Assembly (NCBI GenBank): GCA_035222895.1
Contig: JAVYIG010000309.1
Location: forward strand, 434,001 to 498,000
Length of the DNA stretch: 64,000 nucleotides
From: Strongylocentrotus droebachiensis
Taxonomy: Eukaryota > Echinodermata > Echinoidea > Camarodonta > Strongylocentrotidae
Direction of reading: 5' to 3'
The notes under the pieces were generated by a model. That model worked only from the letters and a program-made list of their open reading frames with translations, did no database searches and was not told the origin of the DNA. The position numbers and the translations under genes are program-made. Shown here piece by piece: positions 1 through 11,085 of this stretch (within the stretch, counting starts at the first letter, position 1; every line of letters starts with the position of its first letter).

Positions 1-318
1 ATTTGAATTCAGTGATTTTGCAAGCATTACCAGCTTCTCCTTTTGACATTTCACTTGTTATTTGTTTAGAATACAACGTTTTTGTTACACAATGAGAATT
101 GTATAATCTAGATAATTTTCTTAACACATTGAATTTGAGTGATATTTAACATATTAGGTAGAACATTGTTAGTGCATCGTAGATCTGTATTTTTTTACAG
201 CCATTTATTAATATGAAAAGAATTTAAACAATTTTCCAAAATATTTGTTTTGGCAATTTTCTTTTTTAAGGTTAGTGTTTTTGCTAATTTCTTTGCCCTT
301 TTTTTGGTTTTGTATTAT
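1..318. other. AT-rich non-coding DNA
   Basis: No gene, repeat or coding bias is visible here. It is flanking DNA of the foldback element that follows. Confidence 0.6.
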
Positions 319-322
319 TTAA

Positions 323-851
323 AGGGAAAGTCCACCCCAGGATTTTTTTTAGCTGACGATATAGACCTAATAATACCATGAAGAATGATACAAGTCTCAT
401 TAAAATCCATGATCACATAACGAAGATATATCGACTTTTTTATCGAAAATCAGCCGCCCCCCAAATGCAAATGCGTTACATGGGCAAAAAACGATCGCCA
501 AAAAATAACCGATAGTATCGAAATTGTGACGTATGTTGCGAGCTGCCTTCTTATTTCGCAGACATTCACTTTCGCTCGCGGTACACTCTTATCGCACTGA
601 CACGACGAATCATGAATGAAAGTGAAAGCGAAAGTGAATGTCTCCGAAATAAGAAGGCAGCTCGCAACATACGTCACAATCGTTTCATGCCCATGTAAAG
701 CATTTGCATTTGGGGGGCGGCTGATTTTCGATAAAAAAGTCGATCTATCTTCGTTATGTGATCATGGATTTTAATGAGACTTGTATCATTCTTCATGGTA
801 TTATTAGGTCTATATCGTCAGCTAAAGAAAATCCTGGGGTGGACTATCCCT
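323..851. mobile_element. 529-bp TTAA-flanked foldback MITE
   Basis: The two halves are near-perfect inverted copies of each other. The ends read AGGGAAAGTCCACCCC on the left and, inverted, the same on the right with one mismatch. TTAA flanks both ends (319-322 and 852-855), which is the target duplication of piggyBac-type elements. The inverted arms run from 323 to about 575 and from about 620 to 851, with a short loop between. No transposase is encoded, so it is non-autonomous. Small open frames inside are by-products of the palindrome. Confidence 0.85.
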
Positions 852-855
852 TTAA

Positions 856-1994
856 GTGCTTTTTTTTTAACCAGGACAGTAACACTGTGTCATATGAAAT
901 GTGATTGTATAAATACGAACCGTGGGGCCAGATTATTAATCTCTCTCAATACCCTCTTTCAATCACAATGCCCCTTCCTTTTCATTCAATTCAATCTCCT
1001 CATTCAGTGATCTCCAGGCTTTTCTCACATGATCAGCAAATGAACATTTAGGACCTCTTTTTGTATACAGGAAGGATATTGATCTGAGAATACATTTGTC
1101 TTCATGCCATGAGGGGGGCACCCCCTTTTGCCAGCATGTTTCCTCAAGATAGACAGCAGGGAGAAGGGGTTTTTCTCTTTATCTTGAGATGGCATCTTTA
1201 TTTGCTATTTCTCCCTAGATCCTTTGTCCATTTTTTCTCTTTAATTCAACCCTGTAGGAACATCTAGCTATTGTACTGTGTACAGAATCTGTATCTCTTT
1301 AAAATTTATTTTCCGGAACATGGACCTCTGAAAATTCCTACATTTTCCACACCTATTAAATGGTTCTTAGGCGGGGTGTGGTATGTGAAATGAATGACAA
1401 ACAAACATTATGAATACGCTTTAATTCTTTGAATGCTTATTGTAATTCACAATGCAATGATTTAGTATAAAATGTAGAAATGTTTGATAATTTTTCAAAC
1501 GGTTCAGATTCTCAAAAGTTTCATGCTGTAAAATGATTGAATCTCAGCAGAAACAACACTGAATTTTTCACTTCCTGACAGTTTTTTAGCCATGAAAATG
1601 GCTTTAGTTAACAAACTGAAATAGATTTATGCCATGAAAATGCCATTTGTTCACAAATCGAAGCAGATTAATGCCTTGAAAGTATCTGGATTTACAGTAT
1701 TGTGTGAAATGAAAAAGAAATGCAACATAAAATCACTTGTGAAACACATGAGATGATATACCATGCCATGCCATGCAAATCAACTTTGCTGTAAACTGTG
1801 TGAGCATTTACTGATTTAAAGTTTGTACTACAAACTGTCTTCATATTGCCACCTTCATGACTGTGTTGCTCATCTCTGTGAATGTAGGTCACACTGCATC
1901 TTTCATCATCAGGAAACGTCTTAAATTGATCTCAGCATCTCCTATTTCCCAGACTGCCGGATGCAGGGCGGCTTGAACAAAATAATTTCTTCTC
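856..1994. other. Non-coding DNA
   Basis: No gene is recognised. A small local duplication is visible at about 1590-1680, where GCCATGAAAATG occurs twice about 45 bp apart. The rest is AT-rich without coding character. Confidence 0.5.
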
Positions 1995-2480
1995 CCTTGA
2001 CCATTGGCCATAAAATTCTTCCTCCAAATAAGCTTATAATCTTGAAATTATACCACTAATGACATAAAATCTGGCATGAGGCTTGCATGACATAGCATGA
2101 ATTTAGCAGGCCTGCATGTACCTTCTTTTTAATTCCTTGACCATTGGTCAGAAAAGAAAACCCAGATTGATACACTGTTTTGGGAAATGACCATAACATA
2201 CTAATGGTTTGAAGTTTAAGGTTTATCTCTAGTAACTAGGTGGGAAAAAAAGGTTGCTTGCATGAAGTTTGCACCTCATAGCATGAATTTAGCAGCCTAC
2301 TATCTTTTTACTTCCTTGACCATTGGTCAGAAAAGAAAACCTAGATTGATACACTGTTTTGGGAAATGACCATATAATACTAAAGATTTGAAATTTTAGG
2401 TTTATCTCTAGTAACTAGGTGGAAAAAAGTTGCTTGCATGAGGTTTGCACCTCATAGCATGAATTAAGCAGGCCTATTTG
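1995..2480. repeat. Tandem repeat, about 180-bp unit, three copies
   Basis: Units start at 1995, 2135 and 2314, each with CCTTGACCATTGG. Units two and three are about 180 bp and closely similar, sharing TTGGGAAATGACCAT and TCTCTAGTAACTAGGTGG. Unit one is shorter and more diverged, but shares the start and the TAGCATGAATTTAGCAGG end. A related fragment lies near 13766-13800. Confidence 0.8.
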
Positions 2481-3344
2481 ATTTTTTTTTCTCCTACCAA
2501 ATATTAAAAGGAGACACTTATTTTATACAAAAAGGACCTACTTAACTCATGTTTTGAATTTGCGTGCCTGACTAAATTAACTTTAAAGTTCTTTTCCCTA
2601 TTAATTAGGGACTGTGAACAAAGTCATTAAAATTATTGAAATATTTCTACATGAAATGAAGTTTGTGAAAAATTAAATTGCTTTTTTTGTCCTGTGTATT
2701 TAAAAAATAAATAATAAAAGAAGTCTGTCTCTCTTATAACATACTAACTGTCCATAAATATTGCAGGAAAATGTTCAGTTTGGTCTTATATGATCAAATT
2801 TTGTTGTAGGATAAATGAAGCATGTATTCCACTAGACCCATTGTTTTAAAACCTTGTACCTCTTCTTACATGTGTTGGCCTTCATTTCAGATAACATTAT
2901 CATAATTTCATGTCAATCAGACATTGTCTTCCATATCTCCATTTTATCTTGAGGCACAATCATTTTTCCTCACTTTTATTGTACCCCAAAGTTGGCGAAC
3001 AACACTTTTTTGTCTCACGGCTGTTTCTCTTGTTTCCAAATATATCTTATCCATTGTCTTGTTCATGGTGAGCTTTCATCTGTTCTACTTAACTGTGTTT
3101 CTATATGATCTGATTTGTGGATAAAATTGCCAATCATTTTTAGGACGGAAATTAAGATCTATATACACCAGTGATCTCAGAAGAAGATTTTTGTAATTAA
3201 GTTTTGGATTTTATAGGGACAATTTTGATATTGTTTAATTACTCATAGAAAAATGTTGGATATGGGATTAGGGAAAACAAAAAATGGGATAATTTCATCT
3301 TAACAAATCTGAGGAGAGGTTAGAATAGAGTATTGGTAGATAGT

Positions 3345-3417
3345 GAGAGAAAAAAAGAAAGAAAGAGATAGAGAGAAAGAGAGAGAGGGGAGGGGGCAGG
3401 TAGAGAAGGAGAGACAT
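3345..3417. repeat. GA-rich simple repeat
   Basis: Degenerate AGA/GAAA tract followed by GAGAGAGAGGGGAGGG. Confidence 0.85.
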
Positions 3418-4096
3418 GCATGAAAGATAGTGAGATATGAAATTACATGCATTTATGTAATTAAAATATCATTGACAATTAAACCTGAAATATTGCCCAT
3501 TAAACCACACTTGTTACCAAACATTAGCAAAATTGAGGTGTATTAAAGTATGAGGCAATGGAGCCATTAGCCATGTATATTGTGCTGTTCAAAGAATTCA
3601 GAATCTCAACTTCTTTATAACCATACTAAAATGCAACCTCGAAGAGGGGGAAAAGGGTTATCCCAACACATGCTTCCAACTTGGCTGTCTAAAAGAACTG
3701 ACAATATCTGATTTCCCCTCTGTCCGGTCGGCATGTGGAGGTCTGCGGCTGTGTTCTGGGTCTGTTGCCGCAACAGTCTGAGAACTGTGGTGCGTAATTG
3801 TTAGCTTTGTCATCAAACCACAATCACATTCTGGATTTGTTTTCTGAAAAATCTCTATGGTAATGTTAAGCACATGGTGTTTATAAACATGCTAGCAATC
3901 ATTCTTTCCACCAATGTGTTATGAAAGATGATATTTGAATTTTGTTACAAAATATCCTCTCTCTGGTCCTTACTGTATTTAGACATTTAATACACTTGTG
4001 CAGCACGAAAAAGACCAGTGCATTTGTGAATTGTCATGTTAAGATATAATTTTGTAACAATTTTTGTATTCTACGCATTGTTAATGCTTTCCTGTC

Positions 4097-4130
4097 TTTT
4101 TTTTTTTTTTTTTTTTTGGGGGGGGGGGGG
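4097..4130. repeat. T-run followed by G-run
   Basis: About 21 T residues directly followed by about 13 G residues. Length may be affected by assembly. Confidence 0.9.
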
Positions 4131-7100
4131 CATTCCCAGAAACATTCAGTCTATCAACCATTTAATGAATTAATTTTGCTCATCTGTTCTTTCAGTTATT
4201 CACCCATCCACCAATTCATTCACCCATCCACCCATCTATTCATTGATTCATCCATTCTTTAATTTATTCATTCTCTCTTGTACATTATTTGTACATTGTA
4301 AATCACATCTTTCTATGTTTGACTTCATATTCAGAAGACATACATCAGCATATGAAAACAACAACTAAAAAGAAGAATAGATCATACATATTTACTTTTC
4401 AGTTTCATAAATTTATTCAAGTTTCATTCTTGCCTATGAATTTACCTTTTATCAAAATTGCAGTTTGATCAAAAACATGCATATAGTACTGATTTGTGGA
4501 AAAGCTCATTACTTTCAAATTACACAATGGAATATATATTAAACACACAGACATATTTTTATATACATATTCAACAGATATGATGATTTAATTCAAGGAA
4601 CCATGCAGTTCACAAATAAATTCTGTGAAATTTTAGACCATTCTCCTACAATAGTCACATTGATGACCCAAATGATTACATGATGTTACCTGACATAGCA
4701 ACAACTAGGAAGAAGTTAATTTATTCTTATTTAACTACCAAAAAAAATGCCTCTAAGATTGATAAGTCTTTGGGGAACATGCAGGTATGGGTTGTAATGT
4801 ACAAGGAATGCCTTGAGTAATAATAATTCAACAATTGCTACGATTGAAAAAATATATATATATTTATGAGTTTCTTTACCAATTTTCATATATCAACTGC
4901 TATTTTCAACATTTTTGCTTTAGACAAATAATATCAATTCTTTAACAAATATATCATAACTGATATTGGAAATGTTACCAATCAAATAGATTTGATTTTT
5001 AAGTTGATTGTTGTGACATATTTTCGGCAAGATAAACAAAATAAGTAGAATTGTTTTCAGGGTAGACTTGAATGTCATTAAAGAATGTATCTAGTAAAAA
5101 AAATCTGAAATAAGGTCCATGTTAGAACAAGATATGCACAAAACTTGGACTAACAGCGAACATTTTGTTAAGATGCAGTTGGAATGAACACTTCCAAAAC
5201 ATGATTACTTGGAAAGAATAAAAGACAGAATTAAACATTGAGTTGTTGTTTAGTAATGTATGATTTTTACACTGTAATTATACATTTTATGAACCTAGCT
5301 TTCTTAGAAAGTGTTGAATGGAATTCTCAGATATGTTTGCAAACTCTTTAAACATGACACATCTAATCTCAAGTTTCCCTTTGTGGTTTCTTCAAGAAGC
5401 ATGTTATAAAAGTAAAATTGAAGATGTCGTTGATTCATAATCATGAGCTATGTCACCAATGCCACGTTGGTTCTTGCCAAGGCAAATTTTAGGTGAAAAG
5501 AAACCACTACCGGTAAACCTTTCGAAAGTGCATTGTCCAACAGTTTTGATAACGAATAAAGAGAGGTCAATATTCTAGAGTGTTCTGTTAAATTAACTGA
5601 TCTGAAGAAAGTTGAGAACATTTCAAAATTACAAGGCTTTATACTCTAACCCTTATAATCATATTGGTTAAAAAAATATCTCACTCTCATTTTTTCAAAC
5701 TATAATTTACATAAAGTCAATAGTTTTATGATATCTTCTACTCTAAATGCTTTGAGTCTTCATTTGATAAACCTTTTATCTGCTTTTGTCAACTGATAGG
5801 ACAAACAATGGACCACCACATTAAACTTTTGTTGCATGTACATTTACAATGGGTATGGCAAATTTATTCAATGTGCCATTATTTCAATCTACACCAGATA
5901 GAGAGTTATTATACATGGTAAATTATTCTCAGTATTTTAATAATTGTCTGTTTAAGCCAGAAGGGCATTAACTTGTATTATATATCATTACAGATTAAAC
6001 CCCCTTCTAGATTTAAAAAGACAGTTTCTACATGCAGTCCAACACCATATTCCCTTTAAATATAAATTGTGTATCCAGTGATTCACAGGATGTAACATGT
6101 GACCACAGTTCTAAAAGAAGAGTTTCCAGCTGTCTTAACATCATGACATAAAATGAAGCAATGTGACCATGAGAGGAACTAGAAAATATAATTTGAATTT
6201 TGCAGACCGCTCCCAAATATTGCAGCAAGTTCCACCTCCCCAATTAAGGTCCTTACACATCATACCACATCCCTAGGAATGCCCCTGAAATAACCTTTCT
6301 TTAAAATAAAATAAAAGGTTTATTCTGAATAGCAGAAAACCATGGAAGGTTTCTTGGAAATACTGAAAAGAAACATACATGCACCTACATGTATATGCAT
6401 GTACCTATATGTTGCCTATGTGTATGAAAATACATTGCTTCCGAAGTACCCCAAAACTGACAAAACTCTCAATTTAAACTATCATTGGGCCATGATACAA
6501 ACTGAATTGATGCATTTGTTCAGAAAGAAACAAATGATAATCAGATCCATTAATGTGAAAATCTGTTCGTAATTACCCTTGGCTGTAATGTTTGAGAAAC
6601 TAGATGAAATAGGACCTGATTAAGTCAATTGCTCTGATTTCAAGCCGATTTGGATCTTTCGCCAATTACCAATTTCCTGTTTGTAGGATATCCCGGCTCT
6701 TGTGCTCATCGCATAGGTCTCTAAAGCACATGTATCATCGTGTATGATCTTATACATGTTTGTGTTCACTCGCTTGCATGCACCAATTGTCAATTTGTAT
6801 GTAAGGTCTGATTTATGTCTACCACAGACTACACATACAGTACACATACTGCATAGATCACATTTTGTTCTATCATTGTTATACCGATTTTAGACTTAAT
6901 TGGCATAAGATATGCTGAATAGTTTTTAAATGCCAAAATTCATATTCGTTTCCAAAAAATGTTTGAATTTTTTTTTTGTCACTTTGGTTTCCTCTTCTTT
7001 CTCTAATCATACATCCAGAGTAATTAATCACACAGATTGATACAAAATAAATATTTGTCCTGTAAAAGTGTAAGGAAGCATCAAATTTTCTTTCGGTTCA

Positions 7101-7641
7101 CTGATTTTACATTGAAATAAATGTGGGTGGAATGCATTTCGTTACACATTCCATTCTGTGTATTTACAAGAAATATGATAGCAAATGCTCAATAAATTTT
7201 GAATATATTCTTTTAGATGGGCTCAAGTCATAGATGGGCTATTCCTATTTACCTAAGGAATACATTGGTTGTGATATCCACAAACTAATAAATATTAGTT
7301 ATACATTCATTCCTACATTATGACTTTTCTTTTTCAAATCAATTTTTGAAAATACCTCATAGCAATTTTTAAAAAAATTACTTCTTCAAATTTTTCTTTT
7401 CTTCATGTTTCATAACCCTCGTTATAATAAAACATATATTTCATATTAGAGATAAAACTTGACAATTAATTCATATTTCGATTGAATCAATCATTAAAAT
7501 AACGAAGAAATCTTCATTAATAAATATGAATTTAGCAATAGAGAAGTGGAAACATGCAATGTTTTTTTTACCATTGACTATCCTTGCTCATGTAGTTCAA
7601 CATGTACTTTCTTAGCAGTTAAAGAAGATGACACCTATCCA

Positions 7642-9474
7642 TCATGCTATGTTTTCATAAATATGAGAATCGTCCTGCTTCTTGTTTTGCTTTTGCTTTA
7701 ACTTGGTGTAGACCGAGTCCTTGCTTTGTATTTCACTCTTATCCAAGCCCTGGTAGTCTTGACTCGTCGACGCTCTCTTGCCTTCCTTCCGCGGCAGAGT
7801 TGGAGCGCGATCCTCGAGAGAAACGATGATGGGCATTTCATCGTCCAGCAGCGGGGCACTTGTTCGGATCGCTTGGTAGTATTGATGGTTGGTGTCCACG
7901 CTCTTCAGGAGTGTGCTTTCTGTGGTACAGGTGCTGTATGCGCTTCCCCTGCCGCTGTCGGCGCAAGTTTCCGTATCCTGGTACATGCATTCGTACTCTT
8001 CCGTATCTTCGCTTGGAAGTGAACGTAGTGGAGGTTTGTTCATATTAATGTAATCGTTCTTGATGCCAGTGACGCCAGTGGAGACAGTATATGGGGATAT
8101 GTCTTCAGTACTGCACAGTTTCTGACTATCACTAAGTTTTGTGATGCCTGTATTCAGGTAAGGGAAATCATCACTCAAGCTACACTGTTTTGATTTCTGG
8201 TAAGGTGTTTCGGCATACTGGTAGATATTCCCAGCATCATCGTCTGTATCGTATGGGATGAGCTCTGGGTGCACAGGTGGTCTGTTGTCTATGTCTGTAG
8301 GAGGAGGATGTCTTTGGAATCCTCTGTTGGTCTTTTTTGCTTTTCCTTTCATGAACCACAGGAGGACATTGACAAGGATCACAAGCGAGAAGGCACCTGC
8401 AACCAGAGCTGTGATGAGTGTGGTGTTGTAGTGATTCCCGGATTTATTATTGGACATAGTGTCAGTGTGGTCATTCTGGATGATCATCATGGCGTCAGCT
8501 GTCCCGTTGCCCAAGATCGATGTCACCAGGCATTGAATGTGTTCACTACCATCTATCTGTGTCACGTTTCTTACGTGCAGCTCTCCCGCATGGCTGTCCA
8601 CCAGGAACCGATCATGAACATCACGGGGGTCAATCTTTGTTCCATGATAATACCATGTCCGTTTGAAACCGATGCCAGGTATGCTCATGTTGACGGAACA
8701 TGTGAACGTTGCGTAGCTGTCCTCTGGTATATCCTTGATGTGATATAAAGAATTAATCACCACCCCCATTGTTGCTTGGATGGTGCACGATTGATCCAAA
8801 CTCACGTTATTGTACATAACCTCACAGACATACTCATGGGTGTCATTCTGTATGACCTTACTACCATTCATCATGTATTTAGCCATCATCATCCCGTTAG
8901 TCACGTTGGTCTTTGTCTCCAGAGTCTGGTAGCCATTCCTCCATCTCAAAAACATACCCTCCTTCATCGTCAACTCTGACCGACAGACAAAGGCCAGTGA
9001 CTTGTCCCCAGCCGCGGTCGTTGTAATCTTCTTGCTGCAGATCGGATACTCAGGCTTTGGGCGTCGCACAACAATTACTTCAGACATCACTTGCTCATAG
9101 TGGTAGTACCCCTCATACCAAATAAAAATACAGGCGTAGTTCCCAGCTTCTTTGGCGCTGATATCGTTGATGTACAACGTGTAAGTACACTGAATGGAAT
9201 CGTTAAGATAATGCTGGTCAAGGGAAGCAGTGTATTGAGGCTTTCGGGGTGCAGTATTGTTCATCACCATCACGTTGTTGCCATGGTACCAGAAGAGATA
9301 GCTTCCATCGCAGCTTAGTCGATGGTTGATGTTGTAATGGCACTGGAGCTGGACAGTCTCTGAAGGTTGGGCCAATACCTTGGCTGGCGAAGTACTCAAG
9401 ATTCCAGCTTGAGTGACTGTAATCAGCACACTTATGACAAGACAAAGGGCACCAAAAGATTCCTTGCCACTCAT
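7642..9474 (-). CDS. Single-exon three-Ig-domain transmembrane receptor with tyrosine-motif tail
   Basis: Predicted type I membrane protein of 610 residues. The first ATG is at 9474; upstream in-frame codons reach a GTG at 9498 but have no ATG. Signal peptide is about residues 1-23. Ig1 has C45, W62 and C115 in a KEAGNYAC context, plus an extra C55/C96 pair. Ig2 has C164, W178, C217 and flanking C146/C230. Ig3 has C259, W274 and C315. There are about 11 N-glycosylation sequons. The membrane segment is about 352-376, followed by a basic stop-transfer (KGKAKK). The tail (about 377-610) has Y439 (YLN), Y475 (YINM), Y494 (YECM), Y574 (YQGL), Y589 in SVYTKL (an ITIM), Y606 (YENI) and proline-rich SH3-type stretches. 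In known families YxxM recruits PI3K, YxN recruits Grb2-type adaptors and ITIMs recruit SHP phosphatases. That this is a signalling immune-type receptor is inference; the ligand is unknown and no named orthologue is recognised. It lies antisense to, and upstream of, the first visible CPLANE1 exon. Confidence 0.85.
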   Translation of the reverse strand: MSGKESFGALCLVISVLITVTQAGILSTSPAKVLAQPSETVQLQCHYNINHRLSCDGSYLFWYHGNNVMVMNNTAPRKPQYTASLDQHYLNDSIQCTYTLYINDISAKEAGNYACIFIWYEGYYHYEQVMSEVIVVRRPKPEYPICSKKITTTAAGDKSLAFVCRSELTMKEGMFLRWRNGYQTLETKTNVTNGMMMAKYMMNGSKVIQNDTHEYVCEVMYNNVSLDQSCTIQATMGVVINSLYHIKDIPEDSYATFTCSVNMSIPGIGFKRTWYYHGTKIDPRDVHDRFLVDSHAGELHVRNVTQIDGSEHIQCLVTSILGNGTADAMMIIQNDHTDTMSNNKSGNHYNTTLITALVAGAFSLVILVNVLLWFMKGKAKKTNRGFQRHPPPTDIDNRPPVHPELIPYDTDDDAGNIYQYAETPYQKSKQCSLSDDFPYLNTGITKLSDSQKLCSTEDISPYTVSTGVTGIKNDYINMNKPPLRSLPSEDTEEYECMYQDTETCADSGRGSAYSTCTTESTLLKSVDTNHQYYQAIRTSAPLLDDEMPIIVSLEDRAPTLPRKEGKRASTSQDYQGLDKSEIQSKDSVYTKLKQKQNKKQDDSHIYENIA

Positions 9475-9539
9475 TTTGAAACAAGTTATTCGTTTCACAA
9501 GGCAGGAAATTTGCGAAATGTCAAAATGAAGTGGACTTT

Positions 9540-9760
9540 CTGTTGAAAGAAAGTCAACTCTGTTTCACATTATCTCTGGGTAAGTTAATCAAGCCAGCAA
9601 TGCTCTCCTGTACTGAATTGACAATAAGTTCAGTCATGTACAGATCACAGTTAAATGTTCAAAATATAAAGTAATATCCAAATTATTGAAGTTTACTTGT
9701 CTGCAGAATGGTAACCAAGGTTCAACATTACAGTTCTTGATTCAATGTTCAGTCATTTAC
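9540..9760 (-). other. Possible 5'-UTR intron of the Ig receptor gene
   Basis: On the minus strand a donor-like CGAG/GTAAATG occurs at 9760 and an acceptor-like CTTTCTTTCAACAG ends at 9540, 65 bp upstream of the ATG. This would make a 221-bp intron between a promoter-proximal exon and the coding exon. It rests only on splice-site resemblance. Confidence 0.3.
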
Positions 9761-9968
9761 CTCGGGCGTTATCAGACAGCATGTGAATCAGATGTGTCCG
9801 AATCAAACGCAAACGATACATCTGCCCTCGTTGATAATTGCCCTTCCCAAGTTCCTTATCTGGAACGTTATCGATGAACAGGCAGTGTGTTTAAGTCATC
9901 GACCTTCCACAAATGGAAGTGAACGCATCGATAAAATAGGGATCCTTGTTTGTCAGCAGATAGATAGA

Positions 9969-10005
9969 GACTGAAGCGAAGGGGTTGTTGTGCTTCGGTT
10001 TTATA
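9969..10005 (-). promoter_or_regulatory. Candidate TATA/initiator core promoter of the Ig receptor gene
   Basis: A TATAAAA lies on the minus strand at 10005-9999. It is followed by an initiator-like TTCAGTCTC with the likely start A near 9972, about 33 bp downstream of the first T. This spacing suits a TATA-Inr promoter. The start would lie about 500 bp before the ATG. Confidence 0.45.
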
Positions 10006-10089
10006 CCCCTAATCACCTGTTGACTATGGCCTTCCTGTGCGTAGCGAGACAATGACAACGCAACCAAGAATTCTGGTCGGTGACTGGAC

Positions 10090-10170
10090 TGAGTCAGGAA
10101 ATTTGAGTGTGTTGCCCTGTTTGTCTCGGTCTCACTCTTGTGACTGCAGTTTGGGGCATTGACAGGAAGT
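10090..10170 (-). promoter_or_regulatory. AP-1 and ETS-like sites upstream of the Ig receptor promoter
   Basis: A perfect TGAGTCA (AP-1 consensus) is at 10090-10096 and ACAGGAAGT (ETS/PU.1-like) at 10162-10170. These are about 120 and 190 bp upstream of the proposed start. Both are typical of immune-cell promoters but short enough to arise by chance. Confidence 0.3.
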
Positions 10171-10970
10171 CAGTTGAAGGATTCGGCAAATGTGAACCCA
10201 CACTCGAGACTGCTGTGCTGCAACTCATAAAGAATGGCTAAGCAGTCGTGAGTGACACACTTGTTTGTTCAACTCTGATGTATTCCCCCCTCACGTTCTC
10301 CTTGCTTAATAGAGTGCCCTCTCTGTCTATATGTGGAGAGTTGCTATTTACCTGAAAAAACTTGTATTGAAAGAAGTTGTCATTTGAAAAGGTTTTGCAA
10401 GCAGCGATTAAACTTCTGGGGATATGATTATATAATTCTATATAAGTTTTGAGAGTTCTTGAATATACTGAAAATGCAAATAAAAGGAGGAAACATTAAA
10501 TAAGAAGTAAAGCGAATGAGATGTATACGTGCATTGCATATACCGGTACATGCATATATATTTGTCAATTCACCAAATTAATATTTATTTTTCTGGGGCT
10601 ACTTTTCAAGCTTGCCTGCATGAAATTAACACTCTAAAATTTGTTTTGCATTGAACTCTATGCAAATTTACAGGGGCTCTTTGGGGCATTTCGGGGGCTT
10701 ATTCGCCCCGAGCCCCCGTGTATTTTTTTTTTCACTGATTCACCTTGATGGGAAAAAGAGAAACAATTCAGTATCATTTGCTAGAAAATACCAGTACTGG
10801 AGATAGAGGTGAAACAAAGGAAATCCAGAGGGACTTTTCAAAGTAGATCATGGATAAAATCAGGAAACTTGATAAGGACATCTTTGGTTTTTACTTTAAT
10901 TCTCCAACCAGATTGGAGTAATCACATTGAATGACTCCATCATGGTATTTACATTGATGTATATTGATAT
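10171..10970. other. Non-coding DNA upstream of the Ig gene
   Basis: No gene seen. A GGGGC-rich patch at 10670-10725 near a CCCCCGTG run looks like the edge of a decayed repeat, but I could not define its ends. Confidence 0.45.
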
Positions 10971-11085
10971 TTTTTGTTTTGTTTAATATGTAATTGTTTA
11001 TCATTGTATTTTGTTTGTTATAGCGCTTAGAGATTTCGGTGGTAAGCGCTTTATAAGCACCATTTTTATTATTATTATTATGTAC
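10971..11085 (+). repeat. 3' tail of a LINE or SINE with ATT microsatellite end
   Basis: The stretch TAGCGCTTAGAGATTTCGG followed by TAAGCGCTTTATAAGCACC and an (ATT)n run is the typical 3' end of non-LTR retroelements in marine invertebrates. The 5' part is not recognisable. Confidence 0.5.

Larger units (their letters stand above)
2481..7641. other. Long non-coding stretch with simple repeats
   Basis: About 5 kb of AT-rich DNA with no credible gene on either strand. Its short open frames have no family resemblance or codon bias. It includes a GA-rich tract (3345-3417), a T/G homopolymer (4097-4130) and a CCATC-type degenerate tract (4196-4265). The stretch 3600-3880 is noticeably richer in GC than its surroundings and is not explained. 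Confidence 0.55.

Noticed and set aside
1995..2480. CRISPR-like array
   Set aside because: Units are contiguous tandem repeats of about 180 bp without spacers, in a eukaryotic genome.
3764..3774. GTTGCCGCAAC as a possible X-box
   Set aside because: The half-sites overlap, so the spacing does not fit RFX binding.
9277..9290. X-box-like GTTGCCATGGTACC
   Set aside because: Lies in the coding sequence of Ig domain 1, where the bases are fixed by codons, and the second half-site is broken.
9475..9498. Longer start for the Ig receptor at 9498
   Set aside because: The first codon there is GTG. The signal peptide begins properly at the ATG at 9474.
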